From assembly GCA_030272155.1 (NCBI GenBank), contig CP126192.1, forward strand, positions 7,660,501 to 7,724,500: a stretch of 64,000 nucleotides of DNA, written 5' to 3'. Made by a program: the position numbers and the translations under genes. Of this stretch, positions 11,216 through 27,681 are shown piece by piece. The notes under the pieces are model-generated. The model saw nothing but the letters and a program-made list of their open reading frames with translations. It was not told the origin of the DNA and did not search any database. This DNA comes from Tetradesmus obliquus (Eukaryota > Chlorophyta > Chlorophyceae > Sphaeropleales > Scenedesmaceae). Position 1 is the first letter of the stretch. The number at the start of each line of letters is the position of its first letter.

Positions 11216-14200
11216 GGTACGGCCCAACCCGACCCACCAAAGCCATCAGCAGCAGCGGCAGCCGCAGGATTGAAGGCATCGCTGTTAGCGCGTTTAAACT
11301 GGGCCACTGCAGCAGCAGCGGCTGGGCTGAGCTGCAGCTGACCTGGCAGGGCCGGCTGCTGCGGCGGCGTCATTTCGTCAAGTAGCCTGTTACATGACAT
11401 CATGACGTCACTCAGCACCTGCAGGCAGCAGCAGCAGCAGCAGCAAGCAAGTGAGTTTGGTACTTCAAGCGTGGAAGGTCACAGCTGCAACAGAAGACAG
11501 ATCCCAAGCCCTGGTCTCACAAAGCCAACCGCCCCGCTTGTGCCCTAGATTGCAAGTGGTCAGGTAGAAGGCGTGGAGCCCAGGGGCGCCGCCCCTGGCC
11601 ACACGCGCCCTCTCCAGCCTCAACTTACCCAGGAGCTGCAGAGCTGCCTGGGTAGTCGCTCACTCACTCACTCTCACAAAGCCTAGATTGAGGCTTCCCA
11701 TAGCGCTCTTGCTTTCCCCCCTCACCTGCCGCACTGTGAAGTACACGGATGGTGCGAAGTTCGCACCCGAGGCAGGTGTGAAGTTCACGACAGCAGAGCC
11801 TGTGAGCCTCAAGCTGCTGGCTTCACTGCCATCGCCACAGCCACCCTCAGTAGCATCAGAAGCAGCAGCAGCAGCACCTGATGTTGCTGCTGCTGCTGCT
11901 GCTGCTGCTGTTTTTCCCAGCATGGACGCCCCGCCTGTCCTGCTCGAGGTTGCATTTGACGGCGCTGCTGCTGCTGCTGCTGCTGCTGTGCCGACACTAG
12001 CAGTAGCTGCTGCAGAACGGTCACAAGCAGCAGCAGCAGTGTGCTGTAAAACTGGGCTGGCGCCAATGCTGCTTGCTCGCTGCTGCGGCTGCTGCAGCTG
12101 CTGCAGCTGCTGTTGACCTGTGTATGCGCCGCTCTGCATAAGCTGATCACCCAAGCGCTGCTGCTGCTGTTGCTGCTGCTGGAAATGCTGCTCTTGCTGC
12201 TGCCAGGCATAGGTATCCTGCTGCGGCGCAGAGCCCATAAGTGTATGCCCTGCTCCTGCACCCCCGGCTGCTGCTGCCCCTGCTGCCGCCGCTGCTGCTG
12301 CACCTGCTGCTATTGCTGCCAGCCGTTCTCTAGATGTCGCATGCTGCTGCAAGCCGCCAAGCTGCAGAGGCGGCCTGTCAGGCAGTGCTGCTGCTGCTGC
12401 CATCTGTCCTCCCAACCCACCATACACACCACCTGCTGCAAACAACCCCCCTGCTGCTGCTGCTGCCATCTGTCCTCCCAACCCACCATACACACCTGCT
12501 GCTGCAAACAAACCCCCTGCTGCTGCAGATGATGGAGTAGGTGCTGCAGCTAGCAATGCAGCCGGCATGGGCTGCTGCGGTGTGGGAGGAGCTGACCACA
12601 CGGGCCTAACAGCAGCAGCAGCAGCAGGAGTGGGTGCTGCTGCCAGATCTGTTAAGACACGGCAGCAGCAGGACAGCAGCTTATCAAGCAGCATCTGCTT
12701 GGCCCTGTGCTGCACTCTGGCTGCGCTCCAAGCACGCCTGCCGCCGGCACCAGCTGAGTCTGGCCCAGCAGCAGGAACAGCAGCAGATTGGGCAGCTGCA
12801 GCAGGAACCCAGTTTGGCAGCCCCAGCTGCTGCTGCTGCTGCTGCTGCTGTGTGGCTGTAACAAAGCTTGCCATCATACCGCCTGATGAGGCGTATGCTG
12901 CTGGTGGAGCTGGTGGCAGGCCCCAGCCCTGTACAGGCAGCCCTTGCATGCTGGCCATGCTGCTGCTGACCGCTGCTGCTGCTGCTGCTGCTGGTGTGCT
13001 GCTGCCGCCAGCATAGCCCATAGTGGGTGCCACATCAACATCCATAGGAGTCAGTTGCGCGCTGTACTGTGCACCAGCGGAGGCACCAGCTGCAGTAAGC
13101 ACACCAGACACTGGCACCCAACCCTGCTGCTGCTGCTGCATGCCGTCAAACGTCATGTCCTGTGGTGGTGCAAATGCTGCTACTGCTGCTGAGCCTGCTG
13201 CAGCAGCTTGGCCCAGAGGCGCAGGCATAGCAGCTGCCTTACTGCTGCTGTTCAGCACACCTAGCACCTCCTCCCAATTGCCAGTAGTACCTCCCATTAA
13301 GTTGCCAGTGAACCCTGCTGACAGAAGAGCTGCAGAGCCGCTCTGCAGCAGACCAAAGTCAAGCAGATCCAGTGCCATACTTGCACCCTGGGGTGCTGCT
13401 AAGCCTCCACTAGCAGCTGTAGCTGCAGCTGCATAATCAGCAAGGCTGGCTGCTTGCGGATGAGCTGCATCAACACCCGCTGCTGCTGCTGGTGGTGGTG
13501 CATCTATTTGAGCGCCTTCAGTGTTTGCTGCTGCTGCTGGAGTTGTCCTGCCGCCACCTGCCGCCGCTGCTGCTGCTGTTGGCGGCGGTGACGCCGTGCA
13601 TTGCTCAAGGAGTGACGCTAACTCAGCCGCCAGCAACTGATCAAGTGACAGCAGCGAGGAGCCCTTGGCGTGCACCAGGCTATCCCTCATAGCTAATGAA
13701 CCCCAGAAGCTGTCCTTCATCTGCAAAGGGTTTTGTGAGTGCGGCTGCAGAGGGTTTAGCAGGCTGCTGCGCATGTGGAGGGGCCATGATGGGCTGGGCG
13801 CACGATCAGCTGCTGCTGCTGCTGCTGCTGCCAGTGGTGGATTGCTGCTGCCAGCAGCAGCAGCAGCGTGCTGAGGATCCTGCTGTTGCTGCTGCTGCTG
13901 CTGCCGCTCAATGAAGGCTCGCAGGTACGCACTGTCGAGGAAAGAGTCCATAAGAGACAGCTTGGGCTGCTGTAGAGGCTCTGCTGCATCTGCATCTGCT
14001 GCTGCTGCTGCTGCTGCTGCTGGTTGTGCATTGGATGTGGCTGGTGCAGCTGCTGCTGCCGGCTCACTATCATGTACTGACAGCTGCAGCAGCATGCTTG
14101 CTGCATTCAGGCTGGCGGCAGCAGCTAGTGGTGACACAGCATGTTGTGCTGCTGCTGGAGCTGCGCCTGCTGCTGCCGCTGCAGCAGCAGCAGGGCTTGC

Positions 14201-17200
14201 TGCAGCAAAGGGAGTATACATGTCATCGGCCATATCCGGCAGGCCTGCTGCTGCTGCTGCTGCTGCTGCTGCAAGAGGCGGTGACGCCACTGCTGCTGCT
14301 GCTGCTGCCAGCAGTGGTTTCGTTGCTGCACTGGCGGCTTGCCTCGCTCCAAGTGATTCTGGTGCCTGCAGCTCTAAGCCACTGGCCAGCTGAGGCCAGG
14401 TGCTGGACCTCTGTAGCTGCAGCTGCTGCTGCTGCTGCTGCTGGTCCTCCGGTGTGTGCTGCTGGGAGTGCTGCTGCTGCAGCACCTTGCCCCTTGCAAT
14501 CTGTGCGCGCAGCTCTGCAGCAAGGCCGGCTATCTCCAAGACCGCATTATCACCTGCTGCTGCTGCTGCTGCTGGTGGTGTTGTTGCCTCGTTTGCTGCT
14601 GTGTTGCCATCAGCTGCAGCAGCTGTGGCAGTGGTGTCGTCTGCACTTGCTGTGGCCAGTGCAGGAGAGGGCTGCCACTGCTGATCTGGGGATGGCGTGA
14701 TGCTGCCACTGCTGCAGCCAGCACTCCTATCTGCCGGTTCAAATGCTGGCATGCCTGCTGCTTCTGCTGCTGCTTCAGGCTGCTGCATCAGCATGTCTTC
14801 ATCCATGGCAGGTAGAGCTGCGGGCAAGTGCCCGGTTGATCTTCTCAGCAGCGTCGCAACAGCAGCAGCGGCGGCAGCAAGCAGAGGAGGGGCATCCAAA
14901 GCAAACCCAGCTGCTGACGTGTCAGCTGCAGCTGCAGCAGGCCATGCTGTTGTGCTGTCTAATGCTGCTGCTGCTGGCAGCGCTGTTGCAAGTTCAGGGT
15001 TGTCCACTGCTGGTGTGGCTGGCCTGCTGTTGATGAGCTGCATGAGTGTGGCAGTCCAGGTTGACACCCTGCGCACTGCTGCTGCTGCTGCTGCTGCAGG
15101 CCCTGCTGCTGCATCCGCCTCACCCTGCTGCTGCTGCTGCTGCATGGCGGCTGCTGTTTCTGTGAAGTGTGGCGGCATGCAAGCTGGCGGCGGCATAGCA
15201 CCAGGAACCAAACCTCCTGCCCCTTCTGCTGCTGCTGCTGCTGCTGCTGGTGCTGCTGCTGCCAGTGCTGCTAGGAACTCCTGGTCTGCTGCTGCCTCCT
15301 GGCTGGCAGCAGCAGCAGCAGCAGCGTCACTGCTGCTCCTGCTGCTGATGTGGGGATCCAGGTCCATCCAGCTGGGCTTTGCTGCAAGGCGGGAGTGGGG
15401 GTGGGAGTCGGACCTGAAGGCAGCCAACCGTCAAATGCTGGTCAAACACTGGTCAAAGATGGTCAAACAATGGTCAAGCAACGGTCGGACCTGGTCAAAC
15501 TTCATCAAACCTGATCAAACTTCTTCATCAATATGAACATGCTGTCAGGGCCAAGGTGCTAGCGCGTATGCATGCTGGGCCTGCAGGCAGCCAGCGGTCA
15601 AAGCAGTGGTCAAACACTGATCAAATACTTGTCAAACACAAATTGAACATCGGCCAACTGCATGACGCCCACACAGCTATGCCGGCAGTGCCAAGGCAAT
15701 GCCACTTTGTGTACTTGCCCTGTGATGCTTCGACTTGTGCTCTTCGCGCCTGTCATGCGCTGTAAACACAAACATCACTGTCCAAAACCCTGCCATCAAT
15801 GTTATTTTACTCACCCCAGTATGTCCAGCAGTGCATTAAATGCCAGGCCCTACCCACACACCCCAACTTTCCTTAACACAATACAACATCAGTACCCTGT
15901 CATCAAGCCTTACTCACCCTAGTATCTCCAGCAGGGCATCAAATGCAAGGCCAGTTGTGCTGCGCCGCACCACACCAGCAGCATCTACACTGACACCAAG
16001 TGTGCCGCCACCAGCTACAGCAGATGCAGCAGCCGTTGTGCCTGCTGTGGGCGCTGCGAGTATGTCAAACACCTCCCCAGCAATACTGCTGCCATCCTCT
16101 GGCAGATCTGCTTGCCGCTGCCGCTTCTGCTGCTGCTGCTGCCAGCTGTCAGTGCCTGCTGCGTCCAGAACTGCCGTTGCTGCTAATGACCGCTTGCCTA
16201 GTAACCCTTCTGCTTCCCCTGATGCTGCTGCTGCTGCTGCTGCAAACAGGGGCACTGCCTCCACCCTCCTTGCAGCTGCACCTGCTGTGTTATGAGAAGC
16301 AGCAAAGGCAACTGCCTCCTCTCCATGCTGCTGCAGTGCATGCTCCTTCCTCGGCCGGCCCCTGCCCCTGCTGCTGCTGCTGCCGCGCAGCCTCCCAGGA
16401 CCCCTGCTGCTGCTGTTTACGCCCCTGCCGCTGCTGCTGCTGCTGCCAAGAGCTCGAACCGCACTCTCTGCAGGCAACCCTGCTGCTGCTGCTGCTGCTG
16501 CTGGATGCTGCTGATCCACTTCTGGTGGTGTGCTCAGGTCCAACACAGGCCTGCGCAGCAAGGCAGCTGGCGACGGCTGCACTGCACCAGCAGCAGCAGC
16601 AGCAGCAGCGCTGCGGGAGCCAGGGCTGCGGGAGCCAGGGCTCCCCACAAGACTAAACCCTGTGGCTGCTGCTGCTGCTGCTGTGGGGTGAATGCCAGCA
16701 GATGCATTTGCAACAGGCATGGAGCCTGTAGTGAGTGTCCTGCGTACTGCTGATGCATTCAATGTTGTGTGCTGCTGTCGATGCTGCTGCTTGGCTTGCT
16801 GCACTGCCAGCAGCAGCAGGCCGAAACGGGAAGAGCTGTCTGGTGATGGCCGCACATGCTCTTCTGCTGCTGCTGCTGCTGCTGCAGGCTGCGGCATGGT
16901 GGATTTGATGATTGCTTGGTCTGCAGGCTGCAAGAGGGCATGTGGAGCTGCACTGCAGCTGCCTGCTGCTGTTGCTGCTGCCAATGTACCTGCCGGCTGC
17001 TGCATTTCTTGCAGCAGTCTAGGGCTGGCTGATCTGGAGGAAGTGGCAGAAGCAGATGCTGATGTGGGTGCTGTATGTGACAAAATGCTGCCGCCAGCAC
17101 CTGCTGCTGCTGCTGCTGGTGGTCCTGCAGGCTGTGTGGCTACCACTGCAGGAGACCGGTAAGTTTTAGCGAGCAGCGACCCCAAAACCCCAGGTTTGAA

Positions 17201-18233
17201 TGTCGGCAGGGGAGCCACAGCAGCCAGCCAGGGGCGCTGCGCTGCACCATGCTGCTGCTGCTGCTGTTGGTGATGGAAGAGGGCAGCAACCTGCTGTGCT
17301 GTTTGCTGCTGCTGCTGCGGCAGCTGTACACGCAAGCTGGCAGCTGCGATCCCTGCAGGATTGTTGACGCGGTGAATGTGTGCTGCTGCTGCAGCTGCAG
17401 CAGCTGGTGCTGAGGCTGGCACAGGCAGTGAGGTCAGCTGCCACTGCAGGGTGCTGTTGCTGCTGCTGCTGTGCTGGCGCAGTGCAGCAGCACGAGCAGC
17501 AGCGGGCCCCCAGCAGCGGCTGTTGCGGATGCTGTGGGGGTGGCTGCGGAAGCTGCTGCTGCTGCCACCTGCTGCTGCTGTTGCTGCTGCTGCTGGCCCA
17601 GTTGCCAGGTTTGATGCTGTTGCGGGTGCTGTGCCTGTTCCTGCAAGGCCATGGCGCACTGAAGCAGGCAGCGCAGCACGCTGCTGCTGCTGCTGCTTGA
17701 GCTGCCGATCATACTCCCTGTCGGTGTCAGAGGTACTGCCCCAGGTCTTAGTGCGGCGCACTTGCAGGACAGGCGTTCCTGCAAGCCCATGCTGCTGTTG
17801 TTGTTGCTGTTGCTTTAGCAGCAGTTCCTGCAAGCTGGATGCTGCAGCTGCAGGTGGCAGGCTGTTGGGTGCTGCGGCTGCAGGCGCTGGGGCAGACAGG
17901 CAGCTGGCTAATCTAGCAGCAGCGCTTGCTGATGTGGTGTTGCTGTGGGTGGGGTTGACTGCGCAATCAGCTGCACAAGCACCAGCAGCCCATGCACAGC
18001 CTCCTGCGCACCAGAGCAGCAGCACGTATTCAGACAAGAGGTATTGCAAGTTGCAGGTGTTCAAAAGCCTTATGTGTGGCGGTACGACGAATTTCGCCAA
18101 AGCCAACACTTACAAAACACGGCATGGAAGATTTGGGCACTCAACTGCCCAAACAGACACCTGCCGCTGCTGGCGAGTTCAGGCTTCGCGTGCGACTTTC
18201 ATGCTTGCTTCGCGGGCAGTCAAAGCGTGTCAT
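9886..18233 (-). CDS. Giant Ala/Gln-rich probable transcription regulator with AT-hook
   Basis: I do not recognise an ortholog. Three large exons chain in phase: about 18009-15918, 15413-11726 and 11418-9886, roughly 2,440 residues. A first small exon from an ATG at 18233 (MTRFDCPRSKHESRTR) is possible but its junction is unresolved. Most of the protein is Ala (GCA) and Gln (CAG) runs. Islands of ordinary sequence include an AT-hook-like GRGRPRKE, a basic RVRRKSSSRG near the C-terminus, helical acidic-hydrophobic pieces (LMDSFLDSAYLRAFIE; LDLLDFGLL) and a recurring basic-Ser/Thr-Trp motif (RRTKTW, RRVSTW, QRSSTWP, RRSTTGL). The C-terminal island QALEMHMVSHGVDQAVLQEQ followed by LKRLVEQHNKRV is probably a coiled coil. 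DNA binding and transcription control are inferred from composition and the AT-hook only. The three exons could also belong to two genes. Confidence 0.6.
11555..11690. repeat. Dispersed repeat, copy A (intronic)
   Basis: About 125 bases that recur at 26285-26410: a GGTAGAAGG-GTGGAGCCC start, a GC-rich arm ending GGCCACAC, then ACTTACCCAGGAGCTGCA, CTGCCTGG and a run of CTCACT. It lies in an intron. The GC-rich arm here forms a near-perfect inverted repeat (CCAGGGGC with GCCCCTGG). It resembles a short non-autonomous element; no target-site duplication was identified. Confidence 0.7.
12380..12525 (-). repeat. In-frame tandem duplication in coding sequence
   Basis: A unit of about 70 bases occurs twice and encodes GGLFAA.GVYGGLGGQMAAAA twice in a row inside the large Ala/Gln-rich protein. 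The two copies are nearly identical, so this is a recent in-frame duplication. Confidence 0.85.
15428..15640. repeat. Cluster of GGTCAAAC-like short repeats
   Basis: At least ten loosely spaced units of the form TGGTCAAAC/TGATCAAAC in an intron, in two blocks (15438-15530 and 15596-15640). The reverse complement contains TTGAC, the core of plant W-boxes, but nothing shows that they are regulatory. Confidence 0.6.
15811..15850 (-). repeat. Copy of exon end and donor
   Basis: It repeats the end of the exon finishing at 15918 (coding FDALLEILG in the true copy) together with the GGGTGAGTA donor, about 95 bases downstream in the intron. Confidence 0.75.
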
Positions 18234-18239
18234 GTTGAC

Positions 18240-19219
18240 CACTAGCTGTCACATGCGCGTCTGCTTGCAACGAACAGCCCACGGTGTACGCTGTAAGGTC
18301 CTGCCAGCACCGTGGGGCAGCTGCATGCAACGCACGCACCTGCTTGCATGACTGCTTGATATGAACGATTTCGGAACTCTAGGATTACGCGAACTCAGCT
18401 TCTAACGGAGGCGGGGCGTCGAACAGAGTTGCGAGGGGGCAAGAAGTGTCCTCGACATTGCATCAAGATGCTGCATTGCGGCCGACGTACGTGTGCAAAC
18501 GTCTTGTAAACACGAGCATGTGCCAAATCAGGCGCTGTTTGTGCCCTGATGCATGTAAAAAAAGCACCTGCCCTTTGGACGTCCAAGGTAAGGTTCAGGC
18601 TTCAAAATTTGCAGATTTCTGTCAGCAAGTATATTCGCGTGTTGCGGCAGCGCTGGCTAGCCAACCAGTACGAGATACAGCATGATGTATTCGACGCCAG
18701 CTCATAAATATTTATATGGGCTTCGCATCCCCTCGGTGGACCAGAGCAAACCAGTGCTTGCACCCCTAAGCGGCCTTCATGGCATGGATGCATGCAGGAT
18801 GCCATGCAGATGCCTCCATTCATTTAATATTATGAGTTGCAGTAAGACATTGCAGTGAAGCATAATGCAGCACAATGCGTACTCACATGGCTAGATGGCG
18901 CCTCCCAAAGCACCGTGGCTGAACCTCTGATAGTCATCTGCGGCTTCTCCTCCATTTCCCAGTCAGCAGTTTAAACCAGGTGACACCTTTTGCTGCACAC
19001 AACACTGCAATTACCACTGTTTGTGCTGTGCCACCACCTGTGCGGGTCTACAAGCACAAATTGGTTAAACCAAGGGCCAGTTGCCGCTTGCAAGCTGGCC
19101 TGCTGCTGTGGTCGTATTGGAAGGACACACCCTTTCAAACAAGCACATCATCACAAAACTCACGCGACCGCACATGCACCCATCAGCACTGCAACACAGC
19201 CAGCCAGTTCAGAACTCCA
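18240..19219. other. Intergenic between the Ala/Gln-rich gene and the ZGPAT-like gene
   Basis: AT-richer sequence with no convincing frames. It should contain the 5' UTR and promoter of the gene to its left and the 3' UTR of the gene to its right, both minus-strand. Confidence 0.4.
18706..18719 (-). promoter_or_regulatory. Candidate TATA box
   Basis: Read on the minus strand it is CATATAAATATTT, a canonical TATA form, about 480 bases above the candidate first ATG (18233) of the Ala/Gln-rich gene and inside an AT-richer intergenic stretch. Position suits a promoter with a long 5' UTR; it could be chance. Confidence 0.35.
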
Positions 19220-19266
19220 TCCATTTCTGTGTAGCCTCCCTACCAGCCACTGCCTTGTGAAGCTGC
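19220..19266 (-). repeat. Copy of the last exon end of the ZGPAT-like gene
   Basis: It repeats the final part of the last exon (19331-19385, coding VAGREATKKWMKF and the stop) about 120 bases downstream in the 3' flank, with several substitutions. Confidence 0.75.
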
Positions 19267-19330
19267 TTCCCCCACACCAGACAAGAACCCTCTGGACCTC
19301 CAAACTATCTTCCATACGGCCCCATCACAT

Positions 19331-23111
<3,781 letters not shown>

Positions 23112-25169
23112 GTTTGCACCAGACAGCTGCGTACGTTTGCGTTCGATGTCCCTAGCTCATAAGCAGCATTAATCCGGTTCCTATAGAAAGCGAGTGCGAT
23201 TGCATCTGTTTGGTTGCCAGTCTTTTTGGCCAGCAAAATGGAGCTGGTCGGTGCCACCAATGGTGTCAAACCCTGTCATGTGATTTGAACAAGAGCTTTC
23301 CAACATGTGCACGAATGTGCTCCACATACGTCGTCTAGGGGACCAATTCAACGTGTTCAGACGTTTGTACTCATAGTCATACGAGAAGCACACGCCTGTA
23401 ACTTGGCACTGGCAAACAGAAGCCTGACCTACAGCTGCAGCTGCAGCTGCAGCCGCTGGCGGCAAGACAATGAAAAGAGACCTTGCGCAAGTTGCATCAA
23501 GCCCCTGCAGTCCGCCTTTTCATTTACGGCTGAAAACATTCAACGAAGTCGAATAAGTGCAAGGCACATGTCTCACCCTTGGATGCGAGTTGCATGCAGC
23601 GCCATGGCGTCAGAACACACCTTGCCACATGATGTGATGTACTGCAACGCCAAGCATCTGAGTGCACTTGCACAGGATTTTCACAGCAGCACTGCTACGC
23701 CAGTGCCGTACCTGGGCTGAAGATCTGCTTAAAAACACACCAATCTTGACTGCATGGATGCATCACTACCCGCCTTTGAAGCTGGTCTGGATGTGTTATA
23801 AACCTTGGACTGTGCAAGAACACATCCTAAACATCATCTGCATGCGGCTGCTGCACAAGACAGCTAACGCATCAACACTTACTGAAGATGTTCTACGTTA
23901 TCAAGTCAGCAAGGCTACTCATCGCCAGCCAGTACAACCCAAGCCATGACATGCCAACAACACACCGGCGCCAAAGGTTGCAGGTTAATTTGCTGCTGCA
24001 TGTTATGCAAGAAATGCTGCAAGGCGCATGCCCGCAGCCTGCTAGTAGCAGCTGGCCAGCAACACTTGCCCAGTAAGGGGTGCGTACCGGCTTGACAAAG
24101 CACTGGGGCGAAGCACAGTTAGCAATGCGCAGCAAAGCACAGTATCAGCACAACATGTGCTGAGCAGACAGGTAGGCAAACATGTGTGCAGCCACCAACA
24201 CAAAACTGTGCAAACCGGTGAGCTGTGCATATGTACCGCTAGCGGCTTTTCATGCAATTCCGGACTGTCAGCACTGTGCAAGCTCGCATTTGCAAGCTTG
24301 TAAGCTGCTTCAATGCTGGTGCTGCTGCAGCAACACCCTACTCCCAAGTCAGCACCTGAACAGGCCACTAAAAAACCTGAAGATGCACAGGCGTCCGCTA
24401 ACTTTTGTCAGGAGAATCAACCAAATCATAGCTGTTTATCACAACTGTACAGTTGTCTGCCGTCCTGCGGAACCTATCTACAGTGCTAATTATCAAACTG
24501 CAGAACAAAAGTGCCGGGCCGTTGCTGCGGCCCACAAAACTGCTGGCAAGCGTTGCAGCTTGCAGCGAGCCCCAAGTAGACAAACAGGGATTGCCAATGC
24601 ATGCCTGCTTTACAGCAGGTCCAAATGAGTGCTATAAATGTAGCCGTGTTGTCGTAATAATGTGAAAATGCATTGGCAAGACAGCCTGCCAGTCAATCCA
24701 CGACGACTTTGTGCATAATGCATAGTCAAAAATGAACAGAACAAGCCAGCCATATCACAAAATCCTCATGCTTTATTGCAGCAAAAGGTGTGGCCTGCTT
24801 CTGCAACAATGAGTGTCTATCAAGCATCTTTCCCTGACACGGTGTCATCCAACTGTTGTACATATGGTGCTTTGAAGATATGCACTCTCTGGTGTGTGTG
24901 GCGGGCATGCAGCGCAATTGCTTGCACGCTGCCACCGCTTGTCAAAAAGGGAGCTGTCAAAAAGGGAGCTGGGCATTATAGCGCCAGCTTTGCAGTAGCA
25001 AGTACCTGTAACTCCTATGCAGTAGACACTTGCATGCAGACGCTGCATGCATGCACTGCTCAAGTAATGCTGGAGAAGCTCTATTCCACCTTGTGCCATC
25101 AACTCAACACAAGCATGGCGTCTCTCCAGATCAGTCACTACAAATGCTTGGTTAGACGCAATATTCTGC
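23112..25169. other. Two-kilobase stretch with candidate minus-strand exons
   Basis: No gene model could be built. Minus-strand frames at 24398-24583 (LGSLQAATLASSFVGRSNG; ALLFCSLIISTVDRF) and 25050-25145 (TDLERRHACVELMAQGGIEL) look protein-like, the latter faintly like an armadillo-type helix pair. A 15-base tandem repeat (GTCAAAAAGGGAGCT) lies at 24940-24970. The composition resembles 7716-9370 and may reflect the same kind of diverged gene. Confidence 0.35.
24398..24583 (-). CDS. Possible exon of an unknown minus-strand gene
   Basis: About 60 codons of balanced composition including ASSFVGRSNGPALLFCSL and DNCTVVINSYDLV. Not recognised. No ATG is required if it is internal. Could be chance. 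Confidence 0.25.
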   Translation of the reverse strand: MSTWGSLQAATLASSFVGRSNGPALLFCSLIISTVDRFRRTADNCTVVINSYDLVDSPDKS

Positions 25170-26763
25170 TCACCGCGCTGCTGTTGCCGTGTTTGGTGTC
25201 AGAGCCTTCAGCCGCCTGCCAATACTCAGGCTGAGACTAAACAAATTTGCAAAGTCAACAGCAGCACCGGCATGCGGCATAGTCAACATCTGCACCCCAT
25301 CGCTGCTGCTGCTGCTGCCATCGCTGTCGGTACCACTGCCGCTGCTGCTGCTGCCAGTTGTGGTTGTTTTCAAGCAGCCTGCTCCTCTGCAAGGGCACGC
25401 GTCTGCTGCTGCATTGCAGTACCAGGGGCGCAGGCCGTACAGCTGAGTCAGCAGCTGCACCTTCTTGAACTGCACGTCGCGCCAGGTGTCTGTCGGGCCA
25501 ACGATGCCTTTAGTATCGCCTGCAGTGAAACAAGCACGCCAGAAAATGCATCAAACCTTGAGTGCATGTAGCAGTGCTGCATCTTCAACTCAGCATCATG
25601 CCTCCAAACTTGGGCATGCATCGTTGGCCTTTGAAAAGAACTTGGTGGCACAACACCCCCACTAAGTTTGAAGGCTTTCGAATGGTTGCCTCACACAATC
25701 TGCTGCTGGCATCCCGCTGATACAGAGTCTGTCGAGCCACACAACCAACAGGCCAATGAAATCCAACAAATGCCCCTCAGCATTAGCACACGCATGACAA
25801 TCACACCTGCTAGATTCAAGCACGCCTCACCTGAGTTGGCATTCCATGCCCACCAGAACCAGCTCACTGTTGCGCCCTGCACCTCCAGCCCCCTTAGATA
25901 TTCCGCCAGATCTTGCAGGAATGTAACATCCACGTCAGCAATGCTGGCAAAGTCGCCAGCTGCTGCTGCTGGTGTTGAGGTAGGGTTTTGGGGTGATGGC
26001 GGCTGGGGTTTACCGTGGTCCGGAACCCCAAACTCTCCCAGGATGACTGCCATGCGGTCAAGGGGCTGCATCTGCAGCGGTAACAGAAGCATAAACATGA
26101 GGAAGCTGTTGTCAAAGCATGCAAGCTTCATGTGGTGAGTTGCGGGACACCAAGCTCGCCCAGGATAGGTGCCATGCGGTCAAGGCGCTGCATCTGCAGT
26201 GGTGACAGTGAGATTGCATTTGCAGCACAACATGCACTGGCTCAGTCGTAGGTGAACCCTTACATGTCACATTGACTGTGAGTATATGTGACAGGTAGAA
26301 GGTGTGGAGCCCATGGTGAGAAGGGGTGCCGCCCTGGCCACACACACCCTCTAGGCCATAACTTACCCAGGAGCTGCAAAACTGCCTGGCTAGTCTCTCA
26401 CTCACTCAATCACTGGCCATTCACATTTCAGCCCAGGTGCCTGTCCAGCATGTGGCACCCACATATGCAAAGCATGCTCAGCATATGCCATGCGCTGCTG
26501 CAAGTTTCAACAAAGTTGGCTGCTCATAGCAAAGCATGCTCATCATATGCCATGCGCCAGGTCCCTGATGAGTGCTTTCAGCCCGAAGCTGAGGTCCATG
26601 CCATGCATTGCTTGTCAAGTGCACTGCTGCTCTTGTCGTGATCCATGAATGCTAGTATGTACTCACGTCTGAGCCCAGGTCGCGTCCCAGTACTTTGAGC
26701 CCGAAGCTGAGGTCCAGCCGCGCAAACAGGCTGGCCCTGGACTGAGTGTCAACTCCCAGCCCT

Positions 26764-26861
<98 letters not shown>

Positions 26862-27610
26862 GGCAGCAGCAGTGGCGCAGCGGCAGCCTGGAGGTCAGTG
26901 CAAGGTGCTAAGCAAGGAACTTGGTACTTCCAGTGATTTGCAAGAAGAGGGTGAGCCTCGCAGCCTGATACTGCCGGCAACAAGACAGGTCAAGCCCAGG
27001 ACCATCTCTGCAAGGTGGCGCCGGGTTGATGTGCACATGCTGCAGCTTTAGCAGGAGCAGGGTCAGACAAGTCGGTATACTAAATCACAGGACTCGCTCG
27101 CGAGTACCATCCATCCCTGAAACCTAGGCCAACAGTACACACCTGTGAGAGTGGCGGGGTACACGTGCGGTGCCAGCACTAGCTTGCCGCTGCTGCCAGC
27201 GGGCATGTCCTTGAAGAAGCTCAGCGGGTCGGAGATGCCGGTGGCTGCGATGACTTCTTTGCGGGTGATGGTGCCTTCACCATAGTTCATCCCTGCAGCA
27301 AAGGCATTATCTTTTATCGAATCAAACAACATGCGGAGCCTAAGACATCAAAGAAGGTAAGCGCCACAACAAAACACATGGAAGTGAGCAGCAGAGAGTT
27401 GACCCGCTGCGCTGATGTTTGGCTAAGTATCCCGAGTGGCTCTCATGTTCGAGCCAGCTCAAAGCTGTTTCACAGTGTGCAGCATGACCTGGCTTGCTGC
27501 TGCCAGCAGTGCTGCCATCGCTGAAACCCAGTGCACCGTTGAAGAACTTTCTGCACGTTGGGAACTTCACCGGATTCACATATGCCTGCCCCATCACTGC
27601 TGCTGCTGCA

Positions 27611-27681
<71 letters not shown>

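Noticed and set aside
14697-15536. Long plus-strand frames opposite the large Ala/Gln-rich and ELG1 genes
   Set aside because: A CAG/CTG repeat leaves all six frames open; islands with recognisable domains occur only on the minus strand.
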